6,898 nt of DNA from Rhodoferax sp. (GTDB lineage Bacteria; Pseudomonadota; Gammaproteobacteria; Burkholderiales; Burkholderiaceae_C), in contig JAQGMQ010000086.1 in NCBI GenBank assembly GCA_028292305.1, positions 1 to 6,898 of the forward strand, written 5' to 3'. A program made the translations under genes and the position numbers. The notes below the pieces were generated by a model. That model was given only the letters and a program-made list of their open reading frames with translations, was not told the origin of the DNA and did not search any database. Shown here piece after piece: positions 5,922 through 6,898 of the stretch; position 1 is the stretch's first letter; the number at the start of each line of letters is the position of its first letter.

Positions 5922-5935
5922 TCCGATCACGCCAG
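5909..5935. promoter_or_regulatory. Candidate AraC-type operator upstream of araC
   Basis: AATCCGATCACGCCAG (5920-5935) matches the element at 4885-4900 at 15 of 16 bases and in the same orientation. A second CGCCA half-site (5909-5913) lies 21 bp from the CGCCA inside the 16-mer (5930-5934), the same spacing as in the other site, though on the opposite flank. The location suggests autoregulation of araC. Confidence 0.55.
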
Positions 5936-6072
5936 CGGATCAGCGAAGCAAGACTCGGTTCCTGCGGCGGCGATCAAGCCCTGTTTTCGGGCACAGGCCC
6001 TGGCGGCTTTGTAGCCCGCCCCCCCACCGCCCTCGCACATCAAGCGCCCTATTCCGCGGCACCCGAACCACC
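5936..6072. other. Gap between the anti-sigma gene and the araC promoter region
   Basis: No gene is seen. A hairpin can form from GGCGGCT (6002-6008) and AGCCCGCC (6013-6020) with one bulged C. A second is CCTGT (5980-5984) with ACAGG (5993-5997). They lie roughly 50-95 bases past the anti-sigma stop and could help end that - strand transcript, but neither has a T-run. Confidence 0.3.
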
Positions 6073-6898
6073 CTACTTAGCACCCTCCCCCGGCTCCAAC
6101 TGCTGATACACCGTCCGCGCCAGCGCCAGCAAAGCTTCCCTCGGCAGCGGCCCGGCGAGTGCGTAGCCGAAGCCCTGGTCGACCCAGTAGAACCCCGGCA
6201 CCGCGCCATCGTTGACGAAACTGAAGGCGGTCTCGCGGGCCATGTTCTGTTGCGCCGCGGTGGCCTGGGTGGCCGCTGCGTTGCTGGCCGGGCCGACGGC
6301 GCCCAGGTACAGGGTGATGCGTTCACCAGCGGCGTTCTGGTACATGAACTGCGCGCGGGCAGCGCCGGTCTTGGCGCCTGCAACCACCCCAACGGCGGCA
6401 CCGCTGCCCCCCGCATTGCCCGGCTCGCCGGGCAGCAGCCGGCCGCCGACCAGCTCATAACCTTGCGCGGTCAGCAGCGGCAGCTTCAGCGGCCGGCCGA
6501 GGCGTTTGGACAGCCATTGCACCAGGTGCTCCTGCTGCGCGGCGGCCACTTCCACCGGGTGGCGCACCTCGGGGGCGTAGACGGCGTGCGCCACCACGGC
6601 CTGGCGGGCAAACGCGCCGGGGCCGTTGCCTTGCGACAGGGCCGCCAAGGTCTGGGCCGCGGGTTGCGGGGCGATGCCGCGCGACCACCAGCCGACGCCG
6701 AAGGCCAGCAGCACGGCCGCGGCCATGCCGCCCCAGCGCCACCACTGGTCGATCTGGCCGCGGGCCTTTTCCCCGCGGCGCACGGCGTCCAGCAAGGTGG
6801 GCGGCACGGCCTCGGCCAGCAACGACGCGTGCAGGCCGCGCAGGCTGTCGCGCTGGGCCTGCCAGGCGGCGCGTGTGGCCGCGCCTTCGGGCTCGTGC
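6073..6898 (-). CDS. Transmembrane anti-sigma factor (RsiW-like), 5' end outside the window
   Basis: The frame is open from the window edge to a TAG at 6073-6075, giving 274 residues without the N-terminus. The first visible residues (HEPEGAATRAAWQAQRDSLRGLHASLLAEAVPPTLL) match the region that follows the cytoplasmic zinc-finger-like domain in betaproteobacterial anti-sigma factors. A TTG at 6820-6822 is therefore internal, not the start. One membrane helix (about residues 53-72, WWRWGGMAAAVLLAFGVGWW) divides cytoplasm from periplasm. The periplasmic part carries family-typical segments YELVGGRLLPG, AQFMYQNAAGERITLYLG and FYWVDQGFGYALAGPLPREALLALARTVYQQL. Such proteins hold an ECF sigma factor inactive until signalled, so a sigma gene is expected just outside the window. 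Ala/Gly-rich insertions interrupt the periplasmic domain. Family confidence is good; the stimulus is unknown. Confidence 0.85.
   Translation of the reverse strand, partial: HEPEGAATRAAWQAQRDSLRGLHASLLAEAVPPTLLDAVRRGEKARGQIDQWWRWGGMAAAVLLAFGVGWWSRGIAPQPAAQTLAALSQGNGPGAFARQAVVAHAVYAPEVRHPVEVAAAQQEHLVQWLSKRLGRPLKLPLLTAQGYELVGGRLLPGEPGNAGGSGAAVGVVAGAKTGAARAQFMYQNAAGERITLYLGAVGPASNAAATQATAAQQNMARETAFSFVNDGAVPGFYWVDQGFGYALAGPLPREALLALARTVYQQLEPGEGAK

Noticed and set aside
5886..5930. A GTG start extending AraC by 15 residues
   Set aside because: It has no ribosome binding site, would put the conserved 16-bp element over the start codon, and breaks the equal 34-nt spacing seen at the SDR gene.
4680..6014. 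A 444-codon + strand open frame opposite araC
   Set aside because: It overlaps the well-supported araC and SDR genes on the opposite strand, is Arg/Glu-rich with no recognisable domain, and is the kind of antisense frame that high G+C keeps open.
6820..6822. TTG as the start of the anti-sigma factor
   Set aside because: The frame stays open to the window edge and the upstream residues look like family sequence, so the gene is simply cut by the window.
1..6898. tRNA, rRNA, CRISPR arrays, insertion sequences, riboswitches
   Set aside because: Read-through of both strands showed no tRNA-like cloverleaf ending in a T-loop consensus, no regularly spaced repeats, no transposase frame and no recognisable riboswitch core.

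Overview
The window is a GC-rich bacterial chromosomal segment, roughly two-thirds G+C over most of its length. The gene style (LysR and Arabinose_bd-type AraC regulators, an RsiW-like transmembrane anti-sigma factor, small SDR genes each beside a regulator) suggests a betaproteobacterium, probably Burkholderiales. That placement is inferred from family style, not from a marker gene. No rRNA, tRNA, CRISPR array, insertion sequence or phage gene was found.

Layout. (1) 1-593: a lower-GC stretch (about 52-54 %) carrying one small GNAT acetyltransferase gene on the + strand. (2) 594-791: a gene-free stretch between the GNAT gene and a convergent lysR gene. (3) 792-3618: a LysR regulator (-) divergent from a two-gene + strand unit encoding a csgA/sniffer-like short-chain dehydrogenase (SDR) and an amidohydrolase_2 family metalloenzyme (ACMSD / gamma-resorcylate decarboxylase clan). 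The 126-bp divergent gap holds dyads fitting LysR-type sites, a -10 hexamer and a perfect 8-bp inverted repeat. The unit ends at a probable terminator. (4) 3619-3833: a gene-free gap with several hairpin-forming repeats between convergent units. (5) 3834-5885: on the - strand, an AraC-family regulator followed by an SDR of the retinol dehydrogenase / protochlorophyllide reductase-like group. (6) 5886-6072: the araC promoter region and the gap beyond it. (7) 6073-6898: the 3' part of an anti-sigma factor gene on the - strand, cut by the window edge.

How the genes may work together. The window holds two small regulator-plus-dehydrogenase modules. In the first, LysR probably controls an SDR and a metal-dependent hydrolase/decarboxylase that may act in sequence on one small, possibly aromatic, carbonyl or carboxylic substrate. 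In the second, AraC probably controls both itself and the SDR gene. The most notable observation is a 16-bp element (15 of 16 bases identical) placed exactly 34 nt upstream of the ATG of both the SDR gene and araC. Each copy has a second CGCCA half-site 21 bp away, which matches the two-helical-turn direct-repeat operators of AraC/XylS regulators. It also supports an internal ATG (5885) as the true araC start and suggests that both transcripts are leaderless or nearly so.
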